Notes: generated by a model from the sequence alone, not told the origin. A stretch of 64,000 nucleotides of DNA from Ochromonas danica (GCA_015146655.1 VKHL01000006.1:186001-250000); one strand, 5' to 3'. Numbered from the stretch's first letter, positions 46,268 through 58,360 are shown. A program made the numbers and translations.

Positions 46268-49200
46268 ATGGACGTTGTGCTGAGTTGTATTCAAGTTTGT
46301 AATGAAATGATCTGTGAGTTTCAAAAGGCTCAAGTCTTCGTGAATCAACTTCATCTACTGCAAGACTATTTACAAAGTACTCTCCTGCCTATTCTGACGG
46401 CTAACGAAAAGAAATTGTCAAATAACAGTCTTAGAGGGTATTTTGGAAAATTGAAAGAAGATCTGGAGAAGATCTTACGCCTAACGAAGTCCTTCGTTGA
46501 AAGTGATCCCATCAACCGGACCTTTTCGCGTGACAGTATTCAAAGGGAATTGGATCAATCTATGCAACTTCTTACTCAGTCTATTCACGCAATAGTGCTG
46601 AGCCTCAGCCTTGACGCGGGGCAAAGTTTGCAGCATATCCAGTCCCAGCTGGTAGAGGCGAAAAGGGAAGACGAAAAGCTATTTGCGCGAATCACGTCAA
46701 TTGATTCAAGGATCAGTGAAATGGAGCAGCGAACTAAAAAATCTGCTCTCATCAGACTGCAGCATGGAGACATCTATGCTTCATTACAAATGCTCGCCTC
46801 AAGTGAAGTGCAAGATGGAAAGTCGATTTGGTTGGAGACTTTGCCGAATTATTTCAACTTTCAGAAGTTACTTCAGAGTATCTCAGCTCGTCTGAAGATC
46901 AAATCTCAATATGAAAGTGCCCAAACGTTGGAAAGTACAGTTGGTAATATTAGACAGCTGGCGATGACCAATATTTCGAAAGTGCTATCTTTGATCGAAG
47001 ATGTACCGCCGCATATTGAAAAGTCGGAAATAAGTCATGGGCTAAATGCCACATGCACTGATTATGGAAAACGACTGAAAGACTTTAAGCTGTCAGTCTG
47101 CTTTGTAGGTCCCACAAAGGCCGGGAAAAGTACTTGTATAAATGCTCTGTTAGGAGCAAAGTTCCTTCCCACAAACACTTTACCTTGTACTGTGATTCCC
47201 ACAGTCCTTCGACATCAGCCGCTAAAAGCAGGCATGAAAAGACAATTAACTTTATGCCTGCCCCCCAAGTTATTGGAGGTGGTATCCCATCTCAGAGCAT
47301 ATCTGCATGAGCGTCGAGATCAGCTGAAAACAGCAGGCCTAACCGCTGATGAAAATCTTGTGCTAGAACAAAGCTTGAATCTTTCAAGCGATTATTTTCA
47401 ATCTTCTATTATTCTTCCTGATAATGAGGAAGGAGTTACAGAAATTCAGAAAAGGTTGGGAATAATCAATCATATGTTTCGCATATTTTCTCGATGGGGA
47501 AAAGAAACTGGGAATCATGCCATTAACCCCCTATCAGAACTTATTAAAGGCCAGGATTGGCCTGTAGTACTTATGACTTTTGAGGTGCTTGCTAATGAGA
47601 GCTTCGTTGGCGACTTTGAAATCGTTGATTGTCCAGGTAGAGATGAGCCTCTAATTCAAGAAATTGTTGATGTGGTCACTTGTGTTATTGAAAATGCTTC
47701 TGGAGTTGTGTGCGTGCTCAATAGTACTACACTTGGGAACGAAGCCACTGACTCTATCAAAGTAAGTAAATCACAAGAGTTGTTGTTATTTATTCAGTGC
47801 TTGATGGATTGTCTCATTGTTTATAGAAAGTTTTGAACCGAGCAAAGGCTAGCCATGCTCCAACATATATTCTCGCCAACAAAATCGATTCCGCCAAATG
47901 TCTTCAAAAAGAGGAAATAGAGGAGCACATATTCAGAGAATTTTTGAGCACCAGAGGGAAAAAGTCTCCATCAAAATCGCAACAAGTATTTGGAGTGAGC
48001 GGAGAGCTTGCGCTTGGAGCATTTATAACGCAGACAGTGATAAGCAGATCTGAAGAAAACGGCACTTTACCAGGCATACTTAGAAATATCCCATTGGTTG
48101 CTTCCACGTCGAATACCAAGGACTGGCCTGATATTTCAATCCAAAGGGAGACAATGGAAGTGCTCATCTCAACTTTGGTGCACTCCCGTGGAAATCATTT
48201 TTGGAAGAAACATAAGAACCCAGATATGCTTTTGGAAGGTTTGAGAGATGGTTGTGGCTATCTTCTGGAGGACTCCTTTTTTATACCATTCCTAAACAAA
48301 TTGATGAGAGAATTGGCTCCTTCTACTGGATTGAAGACTCTCCGAGAAGCGATTCTACAACTTAAACTGCATTTGGAGAAGTTTATCAATAATCTTGATG
48401 ATAATATCGTGAATACCTTGGAAGGAGAAGAAAAGTTTGATCTTGCCATGAAGAAGTGGAGTACGGCAATCGAAGTGTTGGATAGGACAATTAAAATTAG
48501 ATTGCCGGATGTGATGAGCACTTTTCTGGAGAGAGTGCTTCATATTGAAAATGAACGAGAGAAAATGATAGCCATGTGCATGACGCTGGTGGAGAAATTT
48601 ATCACTCATCTTAAAAACGACACCGCTTTCTCGATTATTCAAGGCTTTCAACTTCTTCAGCCTCCTGATGAAGCCAAGTTGAAAAGTTTGAAATCAGTGC
48701 GTTCAAAGAACCTTGAGCGACTTCGCAATGAATGGTATTGGGAGACAACCGACAATCAAACGGATGCCTTGCAAAATCAACTGGTGGAATATGCCAAGAA
48801 ATTTCACAAAGCGATGTCAGATATACTAGAGCAGTGGATTCTTGATAACGGGCAACCTTCATTCCGAAAGAATGTAGATCTCTTCTATAGCGAGATAGAA
48901 AGAATTTTGAAGGAAACTCCAAACTGTGGAAACAAAGTTCTGGGAAGCTTGACTAGAGCCAACTTCAGCATTAAGGTTGAACCTCTCAAGACGCCTTCAA
49001 TGAGAGGTTTTGGAAGCACAGATAGCCAGACACAATACCACAGAACGTGGTATGTGCTTTATTTGTTCAAAATTCCGCACACAGAAGAGAAAACACACCA
49101 CGTTACCTTAGGTGAATACACCCAGTTTCTGAGAGAGATGGTAAAAGAAGCAGTGGGTCAAACGTTGAAATGCTGCCATGAGCAAGCAAAGAAATTTATC

Positions 49201-49638
49201 CAACTTGCTGCTGATACATGCAGTAATTTTGTCCAGAAGCAGATCGACGATGTTCGCAGTAATATCACAAACCTCAAAGAGGGGCGAAAGCAAGGGCATA
49301 ATAAGGATATGCTAGCGAAGATGACCAGAACGCGCGTATTGCTTGATGCCATTCGCTTGGACAATGAATGGCAATCCCAAGCACTTAAAAGAGCCAATGA
49401 AGAACTTGAGATCTATATTAATCGCCAGTTTCGAGAACATGAGATGAAGGAGGATGAAAGTGGCGTAGCCGAAGAGCTTCCTACCGAACAGAATTCTATA
49501 CCAGAAGACGTGAAAGGCTGTTTCAATGAACGGCAAAAGACCAAAGCTTCTACCCCCAGATCTCTCTCCCTCAATTACATTGTGGCGACAATATTAGTTG
49601 TGATGTCATTATTAATCGGCATGATGCTCAGCTATTAG
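46268..49638 (+). CDS. Dynamin-superfamily-like large GTPase with C-terminal membrane anchor
   Basis: Two exons (46268-47761, 47827-49638) joined in phase 0 give 1,101 aa. An N-terminal helical region of about 270 residues precedes the G domain: G1 GPTKAGKST, a TLPCT switch-I threonine, G3 DCPG, and G4 NKID, which lies just after the intron. A long helical region follows, and the protein ends in one transmembrane helix (LNYIVATILVVMSLLIGMML) with a 2-residue tail. A G domain inside a helical bundle with a C-terminal anchor resembles dynamin-like proteins (mitofusin, BDLP, atlastin-like), which remodel membranes. The subfamily is unclear; G-domain assignment is firm. Confidence 0.8.
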
Positions 49639-50766
49639 TATGGCATAGAGAGGAATGCGATCAGATCTGCAGCAACCAGCAGAAAGGTAGAGGTATGAAT
49701 AAGAAGTTTAATATGAAGAAGGTTCTTCGCTTTATACTACTTATTTATACTGTATGATATGGATTTGTCGATTGATTGTATTACATATTAATCACTGCAT
49801 TTATTGTTGATTTGATTGCCTGCTTGTTATTGTCATTTGCTTCTATCTATCACTCACTTATTACTTATTACTCACCAACAACAGTGTATCACTTATTACT
49901 TACTTGTTGTAGTATTATTACTCACCTATGTATAACCTCACTCATTATTGTTCACCTTCTATTGTTCTCCTTGTATTACTTATTATTACTCACCTTTGTA
50001 GTCTATTACTTATACCTCACCCATCATTGTTCACCTTCTATTGGTATCCTGCGTATTGCTTTATGCCTCACCTATTATACCTCACCTATTGTATACCTAC
50101 TATTTTATCATTTTATCATGCCATTGTTGATTCTCCCTGTTCTATTCCCTACCTTGTTCTTTGGCAGCTTTAGTCATAGACAAAAGGAGGTAGACCACTC
50201 CATGTTGTAACCTGAAATCATTGTTGATCATTGAACACCACATGTCATCATGACGTTGCTCTTGTTCACGAACAGTTTCTGCACTTCAGCATAAATAGTA
50301 GAGGGGACAGAACACCACCACTATCTGTTTTTGATTGTGACGGCTGCTATTCTATTCGTCAGATCCTTTAGCAATGGATTGGTTTCCTAACTCCTCCAGC
50401 AGTCATTCGTCATCGCATTATTAAGCTGTTAGTCAAGATCAATATTCCACTGTTACTTTAGGGATATCATTTAAGAGTGAACTCTATTGGCCGCAATCTT
50501 GACCGACATTATTCAAGGAGATGATGATTGATAGACTAATCGGTGAAGATCGTTTCGTTGCCTATATCTTCTTAAGTTAACACTACGTTAACTTGATTGA
50601 AATTAACTTCACATCAACTCGGATAACGCGTTTTTGCCCTTCTTTGTGTTTGTTGTCTCACTCTCTCGTGGGCAAGTAAGTCATTAGCAGTAAATAGAAA
50701 AGTGAAGAAGATTAAGAAGATTTGATTGGATCATATTCCCTCCTCTCTATAGAAGTATTTGAGAGA
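49639..50766. other. Intergenic region with imperfect TTATTACTCACC repeats
   Basis: From about 49845 to 50115 the sequence is a degenerate, pyrimidine-rich tandem array of units like TTATTACTCACCT and TTGTTCACCTTCTA. The open frame it creates (49776-50210) is a product of that composition. A CTATAG acceptor at 50752 just before the kinase start suggests a 5' UTR intron. Confidence 0.55.
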
Positions 50767-53700
50767 ATGACAGATGGTGTTCTCGATGGACAATTTTGCC
50801 GTGACTCCTTGAGATACTATCCTATTGATCAGCTTCTCCCAGGACTGCCCCATGGCATTGGCATCTTGATGGTAGTGGCTGGCTTGGTCAATGTCCTCAT
50901 GTCCATCATCACTGTGGTCTGGATCAAGAGGAATGAGCTAGCTGCCCAGTCAGAGCAAGGAGAGGAAGAGGCGGCCAAGTCTGTCATTTTCCCTGTGTTC
51001 GTGCGGGTTTTGTGGCTCACGATTCTCTCCAATCTCGTTGCTGGGGTCATCACTTTTCTTGTACCTTTTGATCCAGCTGAGCATAATGATGTAGTCACTT
51101 CCCTTCTCTATGCACTGGTCATGGCAAGCCGTCATTTCATCAATGAAGGCATTGCCTTCTTGCTCATGCGGAAAGGCTGTGGATTCTATGCGGCCAAGAA
51201 AGCCTTGCGCTATGCTTTGATCTGGGGTGGTGTTACCTTTGGTATGCTGTTCTATGTCTATCTTGATCTTGGAGTATTCACGGATGGCATGGAGATCTTG
51301 TGGGACTTCATGCTGCTCTCCTTCCATCTCACCCTCTGGCTGGCACCCGAGGAACAAGTTTTCCGCAGACCTGCTGTCAAATTCTACAGCAAATTCTGGT
51401 CCATTTATGCTATTTGCTCAGTGATTATCAATATTCTGTTTCTATTCGATTCTACGTTGAGTGTTGGAAATTGTGCATATGTGTTGACCAATGTCATTCT
51501 CGTAGCTATCTTCAGCCCGCTTATCATCTATTGGACACTGTTGCAGGATTCTAGATGGTGGCAAGGGATTGATATCATGAAGACATCTGCTCCATCATCT
51601 AACGCATCCTTCTCGCAGCATAGCAACGATAGTGATGGCTGTCGCTTGCCTCTGCTGGGCACTGACATCTCCCTAGCCTCAGCACAGTCACTAGCAGCAA
51701 CAATGGATGTGATGCGAAGGCAAAGAGTTAGAATGCTGAACTTTGCTTCTATTCGTATAGATTTCCGACGCCCTCTTGGCGGAGGATCCTTCAGCAAGGT
51801 CTACCAGGGAAAGTATCGTGGCCAAGAATGCGCAATCAAGCTGATCTATACTCCTGACCTCACCACAGATGTGATCCAAAGAGTGGCTGCTGAAGCTAGT
51901 ATTCTATCAGCTATCCAGAACCGTAACATTGTTGAGATCTATGGCGTCTCTGTTCTTCCTCCGAGGTACTGCTAATTGATGGAAAGTCGTCACGCTGGTT
52001 TTTGTCATTCTCATTTCATCTTTGTTGGCTGTCGTTTCTTGCTGTGTTTCGTTGTAGCGTGTGTCTAATACTTGAGATATGTCAATTCGGATCGCTTTCT
52101 GACGTTCTCCGAGGCTACGGGTTCGATTGGAATCGATCGCATCGCGCACCTCTTGTGGTCAGTCGCAGTGACATGCTCTTCCTCGCACTTGGTTGTGCTC
52201 GAGGTTTGGCTGGTGTTCACGCTCTCGACTCTTCCATTTGTCATCGCGATGTCAAGAGCTTCAACTTTCTAGGTATGTTAGCATTGTCATGACATCCTTT
52301 GAACTTGGCATGATCTTTCTCTAACTTGTTGCTTCTCTTGTGGGATGGTCCATGATGATAGTGGATCGAAACTTTCAAGTGAAAATTGCTGACTTGGAAC
52401 TGGGTTTGCCTACTGCTTTGTCGTCTTCTTCGAGTTCTCCTCGTGATGACTCGGATTATGTCGATGTGGACGAACGGCTGGCTAACTGGCTGGCTCCAGA
52501 GGTTATCACTCAGAAGCGCTTCATCCAGCCATCGGATGTCTACGCACTTGGTACTGTGCTGTGGGAGATTTTCGCTCGCAGACTGCCTTTTGAACATGAC
52601 AATCAAGCAACTATTCGACAAAAGCTCCTGGAAGGATATCAACACCCAATGCCTCCAGGGGAAGAAAACACAGACGTTGCTTTACTAATTAGAAGGTCAG
52701 TCAGTCTCGTATGAATTCTTTGCATAAATATCTTTTTCTTTACTGACTATCTTCTGTGCTTGTTAAGGTGTTGGTCTATGGAACCTCTTGACCGACCCAC
52801 AGCAACTGAAGTGGTGTTATCTTTGGAGGCTTTGTTGACTCTGAGCTACACTTCTTTACTCTCTCAATCGGTCCCATCTGCTTCAGGTCGAGAAAATCCA
52901 CAAATCTCTTCAATGCACGTCTCTGCAATACATGATTTCTATGAGGAGCGTTATCGACTGCCATCAAGCAGCGCGTTGTCTGTTGAGAGGTCTTCTTCGT
53001 CAGTCTTTCGCATGAGTCATTATGGAAGAGGGGGGACAGGAGGCCATCGTGCCAATGGTGGAGGATGGTGGACAAGATGGTTCCGTCCGAATCATAACAG
53101 AGGATCGATGAAGGATAACATGAGCGATTTTGATACAGAGAGTTTGCTGAGGGATAGTATGTATGTACTTCCTAAAGTACGCGCACTGGACCTATTGAGC
53201 GACGAAGAGAAATCTCGCCTGGCGCATCATAAACCTTTACCACCTTTACCATCCAAGGAAGCTATCCCAATGGTCATGCCTATTCCACCGATTGTGCAAG
53301 AGTCAATCGGGATTGTGAAGGTAAGCTTCAAGCCCATAGAGAACAGCATTTCTCAATTGTTTAATTGCTTGTTTGCTTTAGACCGAGCGCTTCTGGAGGG
53401 TATTGGAAAACCAAGGAGAGGCATGGGCTGCGGTCACAAGTGATCCTCCTCACATTGTCCTGCATGCTACTTCTTTCTGGTTCAGCATGTTTCATGCCTG
53501 CTCGTGTTTCGGCAAAGATCACCATTTATGGTCTCTTCAAGCTCTGATCAATCCAACTGCACGTGCTCCTGATGGTCACTGCTCAGCATCCAATACCTAT
53601 GCCATGTCAGTAACACAGGATGGACACTTTGACGACCTCTCTCTTCAGTGTGCCAATATGATCTTGCCTGCTTTGAGAGATGGTCAAGAAGTTCATGGGG

Positions 53701-54374
53701 TTTTATGTTTTCATCTCATCGATCGCGTGACTACAACACGATCATTTGCTTCTTCTTCTTCAAGCCCATTGCGAGGATTGTCTTTGTCTAAGTCACGTGG
53801 TAGCTTTTCCGACCCGAGCAAAGTTGCTCGTGGAGGACACAATATGATGTGTTCTGTGCATGCTTATCCTGTCTTCCCTTCCTCAGATCGTCCATTTGCA
53901 AGGTTTGGAGAAGGTTCTCCAGTCTCTGCTGAAGATGCAGAGAGCATATTATCTCCTGGAAGTGAGCCAACTAGTACTACAACTGACAGTCGTCGCAGTG
54001 CTCTCAATTCCTCGCGTCAACCGTCCCAAGGGACAGGAAGTGGAATAGAAGAATCCAAATCACCACATGATCTAAACAGACCCATGTACCACTTAATTCA
54101 ATTCAATGAGTTGCTGGAGTTGGACTGGACAGCTACTATCGACCATCAGTCTCGTGTTCAATCTCAGTCCGACTCGTGGGCATGGTCTTCCTACCGACAC
54201 GGCGAGGAGGACGAGGAAGACGAAGCTGAGGAAGAGGATGGAGACAGCGAAGGCAACAGCCAGCAGGGCTTCTCCTTCCTTGGACTACACATTCCTCGTG
54301 GCCGATTCTGGACGAATAACGAAAGCGAGAAGTCTGTTGATCATGGAACAGGTCGCTATCATTCTCTCAAATAG
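50767..54374 (+). CDS. Multi-TM receptor-like TKL kinase with C-terminal PAS-like domain
   Basis: Five exons (50767-51965, 52058-52272, 52362-52695, 52768-53320, 53382-54374) join in frame to 1,097 aa. Residues about 25-260 contain some six or seven hydrophobic helices. A TKL-type kinase domain starts near 335: glycine loop GGGSFSKVYQG, VAIK-type lysine (ECAIKL), catalytic loop HRDVKSFN, ANWLAPEV and a C-lobe CWSMEPLDRPTA. The DFG position reads DLE: the metal-binding Asp is kept, but Phe and Gly are lost. After a linker, residues about 770-870 resemble a PAS fold, and the C-terminus is Ser-rich and acidic. The protein looks like a membrane sensor kinase; the ligand is unknown. Confidence 0.78.
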
Positions 54375-54755
54375 TCTTTAGCTATCATATGAAGTTGCAA
54401 GTAGTAGTTGGGATAGTGTCAGTCGGTGTCGTTTGCTTTGATCTGCTGAACATGCAGAGAAGTGTTTTCAACAGGTTGATTAGTGTATAGAAATGGTGTT
54501 CTACAATATTAGAATCAGCAGAAGGTCTGCTATTATGATTTTGATATCGGATACTCAGAGTTTAATTAAAAGGGTTTGTTTACTGGTTGTTGCAATAAAT
54601 CAAATCGTAAAGCATTTAAAGGAGCCAATCAGTCACTCACTCTCTACGCCCTCCTCCTCTCATCGAAAGCAAAGCAAGGGGCACCAAAATCGAGCAGAGG
54701 CTTTCTTCTCAGTAGCTGTCTCGAGGAGAGAGAGTGTGTGTGTTTGTGTAAGTCT
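54375..54755. other. Convergent intergenic region, nothing recognised
   Basis: This is 381 bp between the kinase (+) and DGAT2 (-) 3' ends. There are a few GT-rich runs and no supported gene or RNA. Confidence 0.5.
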
Positions 54756-55736
54756 TCAGTGGATGGCCAGCGGGCGAGTCTCCCAGACAGGTTTCTTCTC
54801 ATTGTACGTCTTCTGGATGGACTCTAACAAGTAATCCAACACCTTTTGAGCTTCTTCGTCTGTAGGATTCTCTTTCTTCTCTACTTTAATCACTTCACCA
54901 GTAAGCATATGGATAGGATGACGATAAGGAACAGGTAGATAATGTCGACCATAGAAGAACATGATGGATGCTCTCATTTTACGACTAAATTTTGAAATAA
55001 AAGAATCTGAACCTGATTGACCAGCAATATCAAATAGACGAGTATTACCAAAGAAGAATAAAGGGACAATATTAGCTCCTTCTTGCATAGCAATCTTCAC
55101 TGTGTTTAATCTCTTTTTCCAATAAATACCTTCCGTCTCACGATTCATGAGATACATTTCTGCTATACCACCCACGACAACAGCACAGTTATGACCTGAT
55201 TTAAAGATCTTCTGTATACTCTTTCTATTAGCAGGATGAGTTCCAATCCAGGCCATAATCTGTCTCATGACGGGGAATTTGAAAACAACATCAGCTGCTG
55301 TACCGCAAGTATCTTTACCAGGTGTGATCTCATCCACTACAGAGACGGAAAGGAACTGTCCCATAGGGAAAACACCATGTGGTGCTTCAAAAAAGAAGTA
55401 TCGTTCTTCTGGGTTGTATTTCGCTTTCAATGTGGTGACGTCATAGGTGAAGTCAAAGTAATCCGTCCAAATCTTCCAAATCCAGTGAGATGTGAATGCT
55501 GGCCAGACGTTGTGATCTAATGGTGTGAAGCTAATGGCAATAAAGAAGGTGAAGATCGCGCCAGCTAGGTAAGATCCCCGGTACATAGCAAAGAGCAAGA
55601 AAGGGTAGAGGAAGAGGAGGAAGTAGTACCATCCACAGAGCAAGCCCAAGGTCACGTATGCAATAGCATGTCTCCACCAGGCCATGGGCTTCATGGGGGG
55701 AAGGTTCTCACTGTTGCTGGCTGTGACTGCTGGCAT
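54756..55736 (-). CDS. DGAT2: Diacylglycerol O-acyltransferase 2-like enzyme
   Basis: This is a single exon of 326 aa. Two adjacent hydrophobic helices lie near residues 25-75. Then come the active-site region FEAPHGVFPMG (HPHG in animals, EPHS in plants; the second His is kept), GTHPANRKSIQKI, a VVVGGIAEMYLM glycine-rich motif, and the RLNTVKIAMQEGANIVPLFFFG block. All are family hallmarks. DGAT2 transfers acyl-CoA to diacylglycerol at the ER to make storage triacylglycerol. The first His of HPHG is Ala here. It could also be a wax or monoacylglycerol acyltransferase of the same family. Confidence 0.9.
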   Translation of the reverse strand: MPAVTASNSENLPPMKPMAWWRHAIAYVTLGLLCGWYYFLLFLYPFLLFAMYRGSYLAGAIFTFFIAISFTPLDHNVWPAFTSHWIWKIWTDYFDFTYDVTTLKAKYNPEERYFFFEAPHGVFPMGQFLSVSVVDEITPGKDTCGTAADVVFKFPVMRQIMAWIGTHPANRKSIQKIFKSGHNCAVVVGGIAEMYLMNRETEGIYWKKRLNTVKIAMQEGANIVPLFFFGNTRLFDIAGQSGSDSFISKFSRKMRASIMFFYGRHYLPVPYRHPIHMLTGEVIKVEKKENPTDEEAQKVLDYLLESIQKTYNEKKPVWETRPLAIH

Positions 55737-55813
55737 TGGAATGGATCAGTGGATTGAATTGTAGATTGGCTCCTAAGAAGAGGCGAGAGATGACACCATC
55801 CCTCACAGCAGCC

Positions 55814-55909
55814 GTCACACTGTCACACTGTCACACTGTCACACTGTCACACTGTCACACTGTCACACTGTCACACTGTCACACTGTCACACTGTCACAC
55901 TGTCACACT
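55814..55909. repeat. Minisatellite, 12 copies of GTCACACT
   Basis: This is a perfect 8-bp tandem array directly upstream of DGAT2's start (80 bp away, in its promoter or 5' UTR region). It runs straight into a GT dinucleotide repeat. Confidence 0.97.

Positions 55910-55965
<56 letters not shown>
55910..55965. repeat. (GT)n microsatellite, 28 units
   Basis: An uninterrupted GT run adjoins the 8-bp array. Alternating purine-pyrimidine sequence of this length can adopt Z-DNA. It lies between the divergent DGAT2 and coiled-coil genes. Confidence 0.97.
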
Positions 55966-55971
<6 letters not shown>

Positions 55972-56106
55972 GAAGAGCAACAAACGCGTTTACCCACCCG
56001 CACCGTTTCATCTGCCCTTCACGGTACTCCAGCAGGTACTGTACTGTGCCAATATCTATAGTCTACCACTGTAGTATAAAATAAGCATTGAGATAGTTTG
56101 TTAAAG

Positions 56107-58113
56107 ATGCGGAATAAATCTCGGAAGGAAGAAGAAGATGAGGAAGAAGATGAAGAAGAGGAAGAAGGCTCTCCAGGTCGTAAAGTAGCCAAGAAGAAGT
56201 ATTATCCCTTTGGCACACCCTCCCATCTACACCATGCATACAGTGAATTCGCTCACATTACTGTAGCCAATCGAGACTTTGCTATCCAACTAGCAACTGC
56301 CTCAGACATCAAACCTGAGGTGGTAGTAGAAGAAGAAAAACCTAAAAAGAGAAGACCTGCTATAGTTCGTAAGAAAGCAGCAGATGACAATAACAATAAC
56401 AGTAACAATGGTGGTGGTAGTGGTGGTGGTGGGGATGACAGTAAAGCCACAGAAGAAGAGCTTCAACCATGTACTAAGATGGTTTGTATCTTAGTTGTAC
56501 GAGCTCTCGCTGATATGGAATATCGCAATGAAGTGGAGCGGTTAGATCTGGAGGACGAGTTCGAAGCTCATGTCAAAGATCTACGCGCGACAGAAGTTGA
56601 AGTCCAAGCATCCGATGACAAACTAGATAAACTTAATGATATGGGTAATCAATTAGAGATGCTCACTACCCAATTACTTGCTAAAGTGACAACATTGGAA
56701 GAAACACGTGAAGCACTCAATGCAGAACGAACAGAGATTAACACCAAGGTGAGTGAGATGAACACTATTACCATCACCATCACCATCACATGCAACATGT
56801 CATATCATATCATATACTACTGTCCTTTTACTGATACTGTTCTTATACACTTGTCTCTATACTATGTACTCTATTCTATCTAGTTGATGTTGTTAGAAGT
56901 TGAAAAACAAAAAGCTGCACGTAAACTTGAAAAAGCTCAAAAGAATCTTGCAGATGCTCGTTGGAAGAAGAAGAAAGCAGCTATGGCAGCTATCATGGAT
57001 ATTGAAGGGGGAATCTCTCTTGCACATTCCACCATTTCAGATGGACCTATCTATCATCATGGTGAAGAAAAGATATCCGAATCAGCTGGTGGATATCTTC
57101 GATTAGCAAAACAGGAAGTAGTCGATGTCACTGAACTACCACCTCATCTTGTGACTGTTACAGAGACTGTCCAAGAAAAGTTCTTCCTCCGTCCTGAATC
57201 ATTTGATAAATATTCTCATCGTTACTATGAAAAGGTGATGCAACATAGTGTGGAAAGCTGGCAGAAGCAATCAGGCAGTCTGTTAGCTTCTTCTCTTTCT
57301 GCTGCTCAACATGCACTTAATGCACATCAAACAAAAGCAGCAGAAGAAGATCGACTGGCTAATCGTCGAAGTAGACAAGCTCAACGTGTGTTACATCAAT
57401 CTTATTCATCTTTACCATCAACAATGGGTAGCTTTCAACCAGCCAACAATGCATCGTCTACTTCACTTTCTAAGAAGAGTTCATTGACTAAGAAGGATCC
57501 TTCTGTCCATCGATCACGTGATTTGGAAGCAATTGAATCAGTTCAATCAGTATATGAGAGGTCGGCTAAAGCTGGTTTGGTCTCTCCTGTACGAGACTCG
57601 ACTACTAGTCTTCAATTGTCTCTTTCCCTTCCAAATCTATCATCCAATACATCTCAAGTTGGGATAGGAGAAGGTGGTATGTCTCCAGATGGGTCTACCT
57701 TGGATGCACCTTTCTCAACTATGAGTATGGAGAGCGAAGATGCTGTTCTGGAGCAATTGGCTGAAGCAGGGATCTATATAGATCCTCAAGGCCGTGCTCA
57801 ACAGAAGAAGAAAAGACTTGATGCCACATTCTATAATGATTCAGCACGTCATGACTTTGGAAGAAGTGGTACTCTAGGTAGAGTGAGGGAGAAAGAAGGC
57901 CGTGCATTAATGGTCAAGGCCCCCGCTGTGGAGGAGGAAACAAACAAAACTCGGCGAACCATACGAAGAGCTGGTTCCAATCGATCTGATGCACTCTCCA
58001 TGGGAGCAGTTGACTTGCGAAAAATGCCGAAGCTAACCAGTCAAGTATTGACCACGAAGCATCCAGGAATGACTACTTTTGCCCAAGCTGCCACAATGTC
58101 AATGATCAAGTAG
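56107..58113 (+). CDS. Coiled-coil protein of unknown function (623 aa)
   Basis: Two exons (56107-56748, 56884-58113) joined in phase 0. The N-terminus is highly acidic (Glu/Asp run), followed by a basic stretch and an Asn/Gly-rich loop. A long heptad-like coiled coil spans about residues 130-300 and crosses the intron. The C-terminal half is Ser-rich and mostly disordered. I do not recognise the family. The start is the first ATG; an upstream TTG in frame was not used. Cytoskeletal function is a guess from composition only. Confidence 0.7.
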
Positions 58114-58177
58114 TAGTGCTAATGGAGAAAGGCTGTAAATTGTGGTTGTCTATGTACATTTAATAAGAATATTAATA

Positions 58178-58360
58178 AGAAATAACACAACGCTGACCCT
58201 GCTTCCTCATCATCCACACCTCTGTATAAGATGTTAGGATTATGGGCGATAATAGCTCATCTAAAGCCACACAAGGACAGGACATCGCCCGTAATCCTGA
58301 CACAAGAAGCAAGTCTTGTCACATCCAGCGGAACCTAAGATGGTTAGTTTTCATAAACAA
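58178..58360 (-). pseudogene. Relic of a Ras-like GTPase gene (third copy)
   Basis: Two pieces match the neighbouring GTPase genes in minus orientation. 58178-58212 resembles their 3' end: the tail codons and the post-stop sequence match 58941-58975 and the equivalent end of the right gene. About 58300-58350 resembles the P-loop segment, reading KLTILGSAGCDKTCFL against KLSILGSTGCGKTSFL in the left gene. The roughly 800 bp that should lie between are missing and replaced by about 85 bp. It is a decayed, internally deleted copy from a formerly larger cluster. Confidence 0.75.
58236..58298. repeat. Short inverted repeat with 15-bp arms
   Basis: AGGATTATGGGCGAT (58236-58250) pairs with ATCGCCCGTAATCCT (58284-58298), 14 of 15 matching, across a 33-nt loop. 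It lies within the segment that replaces the interior of the GTPase relic. It could be a hairpin, a tiny insertion with inverted ends, or a repair scar. Confidence 0.7.

Noticed and set aside
49776-50210. 144-codon open frame rich in Leu, Tyr, Thr and Ser
   Set aside because: It is a translation of degenerate pyrimidine-rich tandem repeats, with no splice or start context.
55814-55909. Possible CRISPR array
   Set aside because: The 8-bp units are contiguous without spacers, in a eukaryotic genome.
55736-55966. Open frame of repeating Cys/His/Val units
   Set aside because: It arises from the 8-bp minisatellite and the GT repeat.
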